Part shown: positions 1 to 6,706 of the stretch, piece by piece
Numbering within the stretch: the stretch's first letter is position 1
Layout of the letters: every line of letters begins with the position of its first letter
Assembly (NCBI GenBank): GCA_900129595.1
Contig: FQWG01000004.1
Span: forward strand, 186,001-250,000
Reading direction: 5' to 3'
Source: Flavobacterium frigidimaris
GTDB taxonomy: Bacteria; Bacteroidota; Bacteroidia; Flavobacteriales; Flavobacteriaceae
Length of the DNA: 64,000 nucleotides
Notes under the pieces: model-generated
Told to the model about the DNA's origin: nothing
Seen by the model: only the letters and a program-made list of their open reading frames with translations
The model's database searches: none
Translations under genes and position numbers: made by a program

Positions 1-427
1 CGTAAATACTTGGAGTTGGATTTTTTTTGAAAAAAACTGGCGAATAAACCTCAACCGGAACAGCACTTTCTAATCGTTTCACGGCTTTTAAAGTTCCTGA
101 AACTACAACTTCGTTAAGTTGATTTTCGTTATCGGTTAATTCAAAATCATACGATTGAATCGAATCTTTAATAACTTGTATTTTCTTCTTTATAGTTTGA
201 AAACCTACTTGAGAAACCTGAATAGTATAATTTCCAACCGTAACATTTTCTAATGTATAATACCCTAAACTATCTGTAACTGTTTTATGTTTCGTTCCTG
301 ATAACTGAACATTCACCCACTGTAATTTATGGCCTTCGCCAGAGATATATCCTGAAATAGTAGAAGTTTCCTGTGCGAATGAAATTTGCAAACCAAATAA
401 AAGCAATATCAAAAATAGTTTTTTCAT
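1..427 (-). CDS. TonB-dependent receptor, N-terminal part (cut by window edge)
   Basis: About 142 N-terminal residues are visible. A signal peptide (MKKLFLILLLFGLQISFAQ) is followed by a carboxypeptidase-regulatory-like beta-sandwich (STISGYISGEGHKL...DSLGYYTLENV) and then the start of a TonB box/plug region (LNEVVVSGTLKAVKRLESA). This order is standard for Bacteroidota TonB-dependent outer-membrane receptors. The ATG at 425-427 has a TAnnTTTG promoter just upstream on the minus strand. The substrate is not shown by the sequence. The neighbours (MerC, a Zur-type repressor, mntH/mntR) suggest a metal ion or metal chelate. The barrel lies outside the window, so completeness cannot be judged. 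Confidence 0.88.
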   Translation of the reverse strand, partial: MKKLFLILLLFGLQISFAQETSTISGYISGEGHKLQWVNVQLSGTKHKTVTDSLGYYTLENVTVGNYTIQVSQVGFQTIKKKIQVIKDSIQSYDFELTDNENQLNEVVVSGTLKAVKRLESAVPVEVYSPVFFKKNPTPSIY

Positions 428-442
428 TGTTGTAAAATTAAA

Positions 443-458
443 TTTAGACAAAACTAAA
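443..458. promoter_or_regulatory. Operator-like palindrome over the receptor promoter
   Basis: TTTAGACAAAACTAAA is a degenerate copy (12 of 14 arm positions) of the perfect palindrome TTTAGACTTGTCTAAA in front of mntH. On the minus strand a perfect Bacteroidota -7 box, TAGTTTTG (449-456), lies inside it, 20-odd bases before the receptor start codon. A regulator bound here would block the promoter. Binding by the DtxR-type regulator encoded at 4503 is inference. Confidence 0.45.
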
Positions 459-536
459 AATTATATTTGATAAATAATGTTTCTAGACCAAAAAACTTTT
501 AAATATGCTTTAATTCAGTACTTTGGTTTTGTTTTC

Positions 537-681
537 AACACATAGAAACATAGGTTTTATAGCGTCTTTTTCTAGAAAATAAAAAGAAAGCTTGCTTTCT
601 AAAACATAGCCAAATTATGTGAATTGATGCAAAAGTGAAACGCCTTTTTTTGCAGTTTCAATAACTATGTTTCTATGTGTT
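537..681. repeat. Long-range inverted repeat with nested hairpin
   Basis: A 17-bp sequence at 537-553 (AACACATAGAAACATAG) recurs as an exact reverse complement at 665-681. Between the arms lies a 7-bp-arm hairpin, AGAAAGC-TT-GCTTTCT (585-600). The pair lies between the end of the flavoprotein gene (694) and the receptor start (427), both on the minus strand. It may form the 3' structure of the upstream transcript. No ORF or promoter was seen inside. Confidence 0.6.
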
Positions 682-693
682 TAAAAAATAAGT

Positions 694-1605
694 CTAAACA
701 AATTCCTCATCAATAATTTCCTTATTGATCATGGCTCCGGCAAAAGATCCTGAAGAAACCGCCATCGCAACTGATCTCGCCTGAATATGGCAATCGCCGC
801 TGGCAAAAACTCCCGGAATTGTTGTTTTCTGAAAAGCATCTACTTTCAACAAACCATTTTCAGTCAGTTCGCAGCCTAAAGATTTTGGTAAGGGACAATG
901 CTGTTCAAAAGGCGCTTTAAAATAAATAGCTTTAACGGCAATTTTAGTTTGATTTTTGAAAATAATCTGCTGAACATTTCCGTTTTGATGTTCTAAAGAC
1001 TCAATTTCATCCTCAATAATTTCAACTTTATGAGTTTTAAGAATTTGAGTTTGCTCTGCAGTTAGAGTCGATTTTCCGTTGTTAATCAATTTCAAATCTT
1101 TGGTCCAGTTTGATATCATTTTAGAAAATTCAAAACCCATATCGCCATTAGCGACGATTGCCGTTTTCTCTTTTTTTACTTCGTAACCGTGACAATACGG
1201 ACAATGCAAAACCGAAATTCCCCAACATTCAGCAAAACCCGGAATATCCGGCAGTAAATCTTTTATGCCAGTTGCGAACAATAGTTTTTTTGAAGTAAAG
1301 ATTTTTCCGGACTGAGTTTCGATTTCAAATCCCGATTCTGTTTTAATCGCGCTGATGGCAAGCCCATTATAAAAACTAACAGTTTCATAAAATTCTACCT
1401 GAGTTTTGGCTTTCGCCGAAATTACAGCGGGTTTTTCACCATCATGTGTGATAAAATTGTGCGAATGTGGCGTTTGTCTGTTGCAAGGCAAGCCACTATC
1501 GATAACCAAAACGTGTCGTAAAGAACGCCCCAAACTCATTGCAGCCGAAAGTCCGCTATAACTGCCACCGATAATGATAATGTCGTATTTATTGTTGTAC
1601 ATCAT
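694..1605 (-). CDS. Thioredoxin-reductase-like NAD(P)/FAD oxidoreductase
   Basis: 303 residues of the class II pyridine nucleotide-disulfide oxidoreductase fold. An N-terminal FAD Rossmann motif (IIIIGGSYSGLSAA, residues ~9-22), an ATG motif near 111, a redox pair in CPYCHGYE (Cys135, Cys138), a degenerate NAD(P) loop (VANGDMG) and the C-terminal FAD motif GVFASGDC are visible. Length is close to bacterial thioredoxin reductase. The CPYCHGYE signature marks the TrxR-like subgroup, whose partner is usually unknown. It lies 11 bp after merC and is probably co-transcribed with it, so a role in thiol redox under metal stress is plausible but inferred. The start could be the second Met. Confidence 0.85.
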   Translation of the reverse strand: MMYNNKYDIIIIGGSYSGLSAAMSLGRSLRHVLVIDSGLPCNRQTPHSHNFITHDGEKPAVISAKAKTQVEFYETVSFYNGLAISAIKTESGFEIETQSGKIFTSKKLLFATGIKDLLPDIPGFAECWGISVLHCPYCHGYEVKKEKTAIVANGDMGFEFSKMISNWTKDLKLINNGKSTLTAEQTQILKTHKVEIIEDEIESLEHQNGNVQQIIFKNQTKIAVKAIYFKAPFEQHCPLPKSLGCELTENGLLKVDAFQKTTIPGVFASGDCHIQARSVAMAVSSGSFAGAMINKEIIDEEFV

Positions 1606-1616
1606 AGTTTTGTGAT

Positions 1617-1970
1617 TTAATGATTGCTATTTTTATGATTTTTATAATTCAAAAAATGCCCAACGATCATTCCGATTCCTCCAATAAAAATCAGATCGAG
1701 ATGAATATCCAGAAAAAGTTCAGTCAAAACACTGATCCAGATTAGTGCCATCGAAATAATCAGCACTGTAGAGATTAAAAGACTGGATTTATTTATAATT
1801 TTGAAAATGGCAAAAAGTCCCATGGTCGCAAAAAACAAATCGATAAATGGATTGTGACTTAAACCTAAAGGCAAAATCGTTAAAAGCGGAAAAACCAGAC
1901 AATGAACCAAACAAATGGTTGCACTTGAAATTCCTAAAATATCGTAAAAAGGTGTGGTAGATTTCTTCAT
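1617..1970 (-). CDS. MerC-domain integral membrane protein
   Basis: 117 residues with four hydrophobic segments and the MerC-type first segment (GISSATICLVHCLVFPLL, containing a Cys and the CLVHC pair). MerC proteins were described as mercuric-ion membrane proteins. The many Bacteroidota homologues lack a mer operon and often sit beside Fur/Zur-type regulators, where a zinc role is suspected. Here it is the first gene of a minus-strand unit with the flavoprotein and is divergent from a Fur-family gene. Two operator-like palindromes lie on its promoter. The metal handled is inferred from context. Confidence 0.82.
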   Translation of the reverse strand: MKKSTTPFYDILGISSATICLVHCLVFPLLTILPLGLSHNPFIDLFFATMGLFAIFKIINKSSLLISTVLIISMALIWISVLTELFLDIHLDLIFIGGIGMIVGHFLNYKNHKNSNH

Positions 1971-1989
1971 TTTCAGTACATTTGCTTAA

Positions 1990-2040
1990 TGCAATTTTGT
2001 TGCAAATATATCAATTTATTTTAATCGCAACAATGTTGCG
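1990..2040. promoter_or_regulatory. Two Fur/Zur-box-like palindromes in the merC/fur intergenic region
   Basis: CGCAACAATGTTGCG (2026-2040) is a perfect 7-1-7 palindrome. TGCAATTTTGTTGCA (1990-2004) is a second, less perfect copy with its centre 36 bp away. A 15-bp 7-1-7 dyad is the usual geometry of Fur and Zur boxes. The minus-strand -7 element TATATTTG (2003-2010) of merC touches the first palindrome, and its -33 region falls in the second. Both sites are thus placed to repress merC and autoregulate the Fur-family gene at 2064. Confidence 0.75.
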
Positions 2041-2063
2041 ATAATATTTTTAATTTCATAAAA

Positions 2064-2456
2064 ATGAAAACAACAAGAAATACAGCAGCAAAGACGGCCG
2101 TTTTAGATATTTTCGAGAAATCTAAAACTGCACTTTCTCATACCGAAATTCAAAAACAAACAGGAGATCTATGTGATCGCGTTACGATTTACAGAATACT
2201 AGATCGCTTGGTAAATGATGATATCATACACAAAATTGTAAATCTTGACGGAACGGTAAAATATGCCAAATGCCATCATCATGCCCAAAGAGTACACATA
2301 CATAATCATGCTCATTTTAGCTGCGAAAAGTGTTTAGAAATTACTTGTCTCGAAAATGTAAAGCCGAGTTATATCATTCCGCACAACTATAAAGTCAATG
2401 ATATAAACTTTACATTGTCAGGATTATGCCCGAATTGTTTAAATTCTAACAATTAA
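2064..2456 (+). CDS. Fur-family metal-dependent repressor (Zur-type likely)
   Basis: 130 residues. The N-terminal winged helix (AVLDIFEKSKTALSHTEI...RVTIYRILDRL) is typical of Fur/Zur/PerR. A His-rich stretch (HHHAQRVHIHNHAHF, ~71-85) follows, then two CxxC structural zinc pairs (Cys87/90 and Cys122/125). The His-rich hinge and divergence from merC favour a zinc sensor (Zur) over an iron Fur, but residues alone do not decide this. It starts 24 bp after a perfect palindrome and so is probably autoregulated. Confidence 0.85.
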   Translation: MKTTRNTAAKTAVLDIFEKSKTALSHTEIQKQTGDLCDRVTIYRILDRLVNDDIIHKIVNLDGTVKYAKCHHHAQRVHIHNHAHFSCEKCLEITCLENVKPSYIIPHNYKVNDINFTLSGLCPNCLNSNN

Positions 2457-2458
2457 GA

Positions 2459-2474
2459 TTTAGACTTGTCTAAA
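2459..2474. promoter_or_regulatory. Perfect palindromic operator upstream of mntH
   Basis: TTTAGACTTGTCTAAA has 7-bp arms around a 2-bp centre. It ends six bases before the -33 element of the mntH promoter. The DtxR/MntR family binds AT-rich dyads of this kind, and the matching regulator is encoded downstream at 4503, so it is a probable MntR operator. Confidence 0.68.
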
Positions 2475-2480
2475 AATATT

Positions 2481-2511
2481 TTTGCGCGAATATAATTTTT
2501 CTATATATTTG
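2481..2511 (+). promoter_or_regulatory. Bacteroidota-type promoter of mntH
   Basis: TTTG (2481-2484), a 19-bp spacer, then TATATTTG (2504-2511) match the -33 TTTG / -7 TAnnTTTG consensus of the Bacteroidota primary sigma factor exactly. The mntH ATG follows 19 bp later. Confidence 0.75.
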
Positions 2512-2530
2512 TTCAAACAACATTTTTACA

Positions 2531-4402
2531 ATGGGTAAATCTTTAGAAGAAGTTCACCAATCGGTCGCGACACAACATAAAAAAACAGGTTTCAGAAAAA
2601 TATTAGCCTTTTTAGGCCCCGCATATTTAGTAAGTGTAGGATATATGGATCCGGGAAACTGGGCCACAGACATCGCCGGTGGTAGTCAGTTTGGATATTC
2701 CTTACTTTGGGTTTTGTTAATGAGTAACTTAATGGCATTGCTTCTTCAAAGTTTAAGTGCCCGACTTGGAATCGTTACACAACGTGACTTAGCACAGGCT
2801 TCGAGAGAAACCTATTCGAAATTCATCAACTACATTTTATACTTTCTGGCCGAAATTGCTATTGCAGCCTGTGATCTTGCTGAAGTATTAGGAATGGCAA
2901 TTGGTATCAACCTCCTTTTTGATATTCCGTTGATCGAAGGTGTTTTGATTACGGTTTTGGATACTTTCTTACTGCTTTTCCTGATTAATAAAGGAATTCG
3001 AAAAATGGAGGCTTTTATCATTGTATTGGTCGCAATTATTGGTTTCTCTTTCATTTTTGAAATGATTTTTGCAGAACCGGAACTGGACAAAGTACTTTAC
3101 GGACTTATTCCCTCAATGCCCAATTCTGCTGCTTTGTATATCGCTATCGGGATTATTGGAGCAACGGTAATGCCTCACAACTTATATCTCCATTCTTCTT
3201 TGGTGCAAACCCGTAAATTCGACCGGACTCCGGCAGGAATTAAACAGGCATTGAAGTACAATCTTATCGATTCGACCATCGCTTTGAACCTCGCTTTCTT
3301 TGTAAATGCTGCCATTTTAATTTTGGCTGCAGCCACATTTTACAAAAACGGAATGTTTGAAGTTGCCGAAATTCAGGATGCGCATCAATTTCTGGAACCT
3401 TTGCTAGGAACCAAATGGGCACCTATTTTATTTGCCGTCGCCTTAATTGCCGCAGGACAAAGTTCGACCGTAACAGGAACTTTGGCCGGACAAATTGTAA
3501 TGGAAGGTTATTTGAATTTAAGGATTCAGCCTTGGGTTCGCCGCATTATTACCCGTTTGATCGCTATTGTTCCGGCCGTTGTCGTGATTTTAATTTATGG
3601 AGATAGCGTAACCGGAAAATTACTGATTCTGAGCCAGGTGATTTTGAGTTTGCAATTGGGGTTTGCCATTATTCCGTTGATTCACTTTGTGAGTGATAAA
3701 TCTAAAATGAAAGGCTTTCACATTTCAAGAACAACTCAAATCGCTGCCTGGATTATTGCCTTGATTATCGTTTCGCTAAATGCAAAATTGGTTTACGACG
3801 AAATTACCTCATGGCTTGAAAATTCAGATCATCCGGTTATTCTGTGGCTTACTGTTGTTCCGCTTGCCTTTGCGTTTCTTGCTTTATTGCTATACATCAT
3901 TGCAAAACCTTTTATTGCCAAAGCAAAATCGAATATTGAGAATCATTCGCCTCATCATTTAAAGTTAGTTTACACACCTAAAGAAATTTATGGCAAGAAA
4001 AACATAGCCATTTCTGTAGACTTTTCTAAAGCCGATGAAGCTGCACTTAACAATGCGTTCGAATTGGGCGGAATCGATGCGCAATATACCTTAATTCATA
4101 TTGTAGAAACGGTTGGCGCCTTAATGTACGGCGGTCATGTTGATGATCACGAAACGACTATCGACGAAAAATTATTATTAGAATATAAAGAAATGCTTTC
4201 GCAGAAAGGCTTCAGAATCGAAACAGAGCTTGGTTTTGGAAAACCTAACACCGTGATTCCGAAGATTATTAATGCTGGCAGTTTTGATATTCTTGTTATG
4301 GGAACCCACGGCCACACTGGATTAAAAGATATTTTATTTGGCACAACCGTAGACAAATTGAGACATAAAATTTCAATACCTTTGTTGATTGTTAAAAAAT
4401 AG
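2531..4402 (+). CDS. mntH: Nramp Mn2+/Fe2+ transporter fused to a UspA domain
   Basis: 623 residues. Residues ~25-470 are an Nramp proton-coupled divalent-metal importer of the inner membrane with about eleven hydrophobic segments. It carries the metal-binding DPGN motif (40-43) and the MPH motif (214-216). Residues ~490-623 form a universal stress protein domain ending in MGTHGHTGLKDILFG, which matches the UspA nucleotide-binding loop. Plain MntH proteins are about 410-450 residues, so the ~130-residue Usp tail is an addition known in several Bacteroidota. It may gate transport by nucleotide status, which is inference. A palindrome and a consensus promoter precede it, and the probable regulator follows 100 bp downstream. 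Confidence 0.93.
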   Translation: MGKSLEEVHQSVATQHKKTGFRKILAFLGPAYLVSVGYMDPGNWATDIAGGSQFGYSLLWVLLMSNLMALLLQSLSARLGIVTQRDLAQASRETYSKFINYILYFLAEIAIAACDLAEVLGMAIGINLLFDIPLIEGVLITVLDTFLLLFLINKGIRKMEAFIIVLVAIIGFSFIFEMIFAEPELDKVLYGLIPSMPNSAALYIAIGIIGATVMPHNLYLHSSLVQTRKFDRTPAGIKQALKYNLIDSTIALNLAFFVNAAILILAAATFYKNGMFEVAEIQDAHQFLEPLLGTKWAPILFAVALIAAGQSSTVTGTLAGQIVMEGYLNLRIQPWVRRIITRLIAIVPAVVVILIYGDSVTGKLLILSQVILSLQLGFAIIPLIHFVSDKSKMKGFHISRTTQIAAWIIALIIVSLNAKLVYDEITSWLENSDHPVILWLTVVPLAFAFLALLLYIIAKPFIAKAKSNIENHSPHHLKLVYTPKEIYGKKNIAISVDFSKADEAALNNAFELGGIDAQYTLIHIVETVGALMYGGHVDDHETTIDEKLLLEYKEMLSQKGFRIETELGFGKPNTVIPKIINAGSFDILVMGTHGHTGLKDILFGTTVDKLRHKISIPLLIVKK

Positions 4403-4409
4403 TTCTTTT

Positions 4410-4490
4410 GGAAGGGACAAAGGTTCAGAGGTACAAAGCGACAAAGGTTTTAAACTCTGGACCTTTGTTCCTTTGCAGCTTTGAACCTCA
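4410..4490. repeat. Inverted repeat between mntH and mntR
   Basis: The left part (GAGGTACAAAGCGACAAAGG, 4428-4447) pairs with the right part ending CAGCTTTGAACCTC (to 4489). Both arms consist of reiterated words (ACAAAGG, GGTTC). It would fold into an imperfect hairpin after mntH, a likely terminator or processing structure before mntR. Confidence 0.5.
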
Positions 4491-4502
4491 AAAAATAAAA
4501 AA

Positions 4503-5156
4503 ATGACTTTCTCAGAAGAAAATTATCTTAAATCGATTTACCACCTTACCGCTTCGTTAGAAACTGAAGTAAGTACAAATGCTATTGCGGAAATGATGGA
4601 GACCAAAGCTTCATCGGTTACGGATATGCTTAAAAAGCTTTCTGAAAAGGATTTGGTAAATTATAAAAAGTACCAGGGTGTTTCTTTGACCGAAAATGGT
4701 AAACTTGCCGCTAAAATGATTGTTCGAAAACATCGTTTATGGGAAGTTTTTCTGGTTGACAAACTGAATTTTTCCTGGGATGAGGTTCATGATATTGCAG
4801 AACAACTGGAACACATCAAGTCTGAACAATTGATTAATCGCCTGGATGATTTTCTGGGGAATCCTACCGAAGACCCTCATGGTGACCCGATTCCGGACGC
4901 GAATGGAAGAATCGTTAAGATTGAAAAGTACTTACTTTCTGAATTAACGGAGAACCAAACGGGAGTTTGTGTGGGGGTAAAAGATACCTCATCTGAATTT
5001 TTGAAATATCTGGATAAACAGGAAATTGCCTTAGGTTCTCAGATTGAACTTCTGTCTAAAGAATCTTTTGATTTATCTGTGAGGATTAAAATTGATGGCA
5101 GAGAATTGTCTATTTCGAATAAAATCGCTTCTAATTTGTTTGTGAAGCTGGTTTAG
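4503..5156 (+). CDS. mntR: DtxR/MntR-family metal-dependent transcriptional regulator
   Basis: 217 residues. The N-terminal winged helix (FSEENYLKSIYHLT...AEMMETKASSVTDMLKKL) is followed by the metal-binding dimerisation domain (RKHRLWEVFLVDKLNFSWDE, HIKSEQLINRL, DDPHGDPIP-type loop) and a C-terminal FeoA/SH3-like domain from about residue 150. This is the three-domain DtxR/IdeR layout rather than the short two-domain Bacillus MntR. Position directly after mntH and the palindrome at 2459 support Mn-responsive repression of mntH. An iron co-effector cannot be excluded. Confidence 0.87.
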   Translation: MTFSEENYLKSIYHLTASLETEVSTNAIAEMMETKASSVTDMLKKLSEKDLVNYKKYQGVSLTENGKLAAKMIVRKHRLWEVFLVDKLNFSWDEVHDIAEQLEHIKSEQLINRLDDFLGNPTEDPHGDPIPDANGRIVKIEKYLLSELTENQTGVCVGVKDTSSEFLKYLDKQEIALGSQIELLSKESFDLSVRIKIDGRELSISNKIASNLFVKLV

Positions 5157-5159
5157 AGG

Positions 5160-5345
5160 GTTATTTCGCGGAGATTCGCGGAGAGTTGCACGAAGGTTCA
5201 CAAAGGTTTTATTGGTTTTTAGCCCCGATAGAAGAGGAAATCCTTTTGTGTCCGCCGCGGCAGACACAAAAGATTAGAACGGATTGCTTCGCCAGTTCAC
5301 TCTTTCAGGCTCGTGTGCGGGATTAGCTCCTAAAAACCAATCCCC
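5160..5345. repeat. Dispersed-repeat-like intergenic element
   Basis: The gap holds a structured block: AGCCCCGATAGAAGAGGAAA (5221-5240), then a 10-bp perfect hairpin arm CTTTTGTGTC (5243-5252) pairing with GACACAAAAG (5263-5272) around a GC-rich inner palindrome GCCGCGGC. After that come a GGATTGCTTCGCCAG stretch and GGGATTAGCTCCTAA. I recall similar blocks (start GCCCCGAT, variable hairpin, end GGGATTAGCTCCTA) between genes in other flavobacterial genomes. That is memory and was not checked. The flank contains GATTCGCGGAG words. No credible coding sequence is present. Confidence 0.5.
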
Positions 5346-5350
5346 TCATA

Positions 5351-5749
5351 TTAAACAATCCCTTTCTCGATCATTTCTAACATTACCGGCGAAGCATTTT
5401 TGAATGTTGGTTCTTGCTCTATAATACTTCCGGCGTTCTTTTTGTTTACTTTAAACGTCACATCATTGTCTGTTGTGAATAAAAGTGCTGTCAAAAACGG
5501 ATTTTTGATATACGTTCCCAACATCAATAAAGCTTCATCTAAAGTATGTGTACTTTCGATTTCTTCAGTTTTATAACGGGTTGTTAAGGCGATCGAATAG
5601 GTATTGTCTTCATTTATCGCCAAACGAAAGTAAATGTTTTTAATCTCGGTATCACCGATGGTTTTTGCAAGGGTTAGTTTGGCAAAAGTTCCGGCTTTGA
5701 TGCTTTCTTTGACGCGTTCGCAAAAAAGAGCAAATATTGGTTCATACAT
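5351..5749 (-). CDS. Conserved-looking hypothetical protein, 132 aa
   Basis: I do not recognise the family. The protein is 132 residues, soluble, with no signal peptide or membrane segment. Alternating hydrophobic stretches (NIYFRLAI, TYSIALTTRYKT) suggest an alpha/beta fold with an N-terminal helix (EPIFALFCERVKESI). It lies on the same strand as the crotonase, histidine kinase and heme genes upstream but is separated from the crotonase by a strong inverted repeat, so it probably has its own transcript. Codon use resembles its neighbours, which supports a real gene. Confidence 0.65.
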   Translation of the reverse strand: MYEPIFALFCERVKESIKAGTFAKLTLAKTIGDTEIKNIYFRLAINEDNTYSIALTTRYKTEEIESTHTLDEALLMLGTYIKNPFLTALLFTTDNDVTFKVNKKNAGSIIEQEPTFKNASPVMLEMIEKGIV

Positions 5750-5812
5750 TTTTTTAAGGTTCTAAGGTTCTGAGATGCTAAGGTTCTAAGTTTTTAAAAC
5801 CTTTGTCTATAT

Positions 5813-5908
5813 TTAACCGCAAAGTTCGCTAAGATTTATGCAAAGGGCACAAGGAAATTTAAAAAACTTTGCGAGCCTTGCGTAAATCCTTGCAAACTTT
5901 GCGGTTAA
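5813..5908. repeat. Long imperfect inverted repeat after the crotonase gene
   Basis: The left arm begins TTAACCGCAAAGTTCGCTAA (5813) and the right arm ends CAAACTTTGCGGTTAA (5908). Arms of about 40 bases pair with a few mismatches. The words GCAAAG and CTTTGCG recur within each arm. It lies just downstream of the crotonase stop codon on the minus strand and is a likely transcript end. Confidence 0.65.
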
Positions 5909-5913
5909 GAAAA

Positions 5914-6696
5914 TTATTTTCCTGTAAATTCAGCTTTACGTTTTTCTAAAAATGCTGTTGTTCCTTCTTTAAAATCCTGAGTTCCAAAACACTTTCCAAA
6001 TGATTTTATTTCGGTTTCAAAACCATCTTTACCGTCTTTATAATTGGCATTGATTGCTTTTATCGCTTTGCTGATAGCAAATGGAGCATTTTTAATGATT
6101 TTTTGAGCAATTCCTTTAGTAAAATCTAACAACTCGGCTTGTGGCACTACGTGATTTACTAAACCGTATTGTTTGGCTTCTTCGGCAGAAATCATCGCTG
6201 CGGTCATGATCATTTCCATTGCACGTCCTTTACCCACTAATTGTGGCAAACGCTGTGTTCCGCCATAACCCGGAATCAATCCTAAAGTTACTTCCGGCAA
6301 TCCCATTTTGGCATTATCTGAAGCTACTCTGAAATGACATGCCATTGATAATTCTAATCCGCCACCAAGAGCAAATCCGTTAACGGCTGCAATTACAGGC
6401 TTCTTTAAATTCTCAATATAATCAAATAAGGTTTCTTGTCCTTCAGCTGCTAATTGCGCTCCTTCGATAATGGTATAATTAGCAAATTCCGAGATATCAG
6501 CTCCGGCAACGAATGCTTTTTCGCCACTTCCGGTAATAACAATCACCCGAACATCATCGTTTTTACCTAATAATTTAATGGCTTTACTCAGGTCGCTAAT
6601 CGTAGCTTTGTTTAAAGCATTTAATTTTGTTGGTCGATTAATGGTTACGGTTGCAATTTTGTCTTCAATCGAGATTAAAAGATTTTCGTAGTTCAT
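5914..6696 (-). CDS. Enoyl-CoA hydratase/isomerase family protein
   Basis: 260 residues, full crotonase length. The oxyanion-hole and catalytic segments are intact: GSGEKAFVAGADISEF, NGFALGGGLELSMACHFRVA (first catalytic Glu region) and LPEVTLGLIPGYGGTQRL (second Glu). This combination matches short-chain enoyl-CoA hydratases of beta-oxidation and related pathways, which act in the cytoplasm. No other fatty-acid degradation gene is adjacent. The sensor kinase starts 10 bp upstream, so the two share a transcript. Substrate chain length is not inferable. Confidence 0.9.
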   Translation of the reverse strand: MNYENLLISIEDKIATVTINRPTKLNALNKATISDLSKAIKLLGKNDDVRVIVITGSGEKAFVAGADISEFANYTIIEGAQLAAEGQETLFDYIENLKKPVIAAVNGFALGGGLELSMACHFRVASDNAKMGLPEVTLGLIPGYGGTQRLPQLVGKGRAMEMIMTAAMISAEEAKQYGLVNHVVPQAELLDFTKGIAQKIIKNAPFAISKAIKAINANYKDGKDGFETEIKSFGKCFGTQDFKEGTTAFLEKRKAEFTGK

Positions 6697-6706
6697 GACG
6701 CTTAGT

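Noticed and set aside
5073..5267. Minus-strand ORF over the end of mntR and the repeat element
   Set aside because: It overlaps a real gene in antisense and ends in a hairpin. Its composition is that of a shadow frame.
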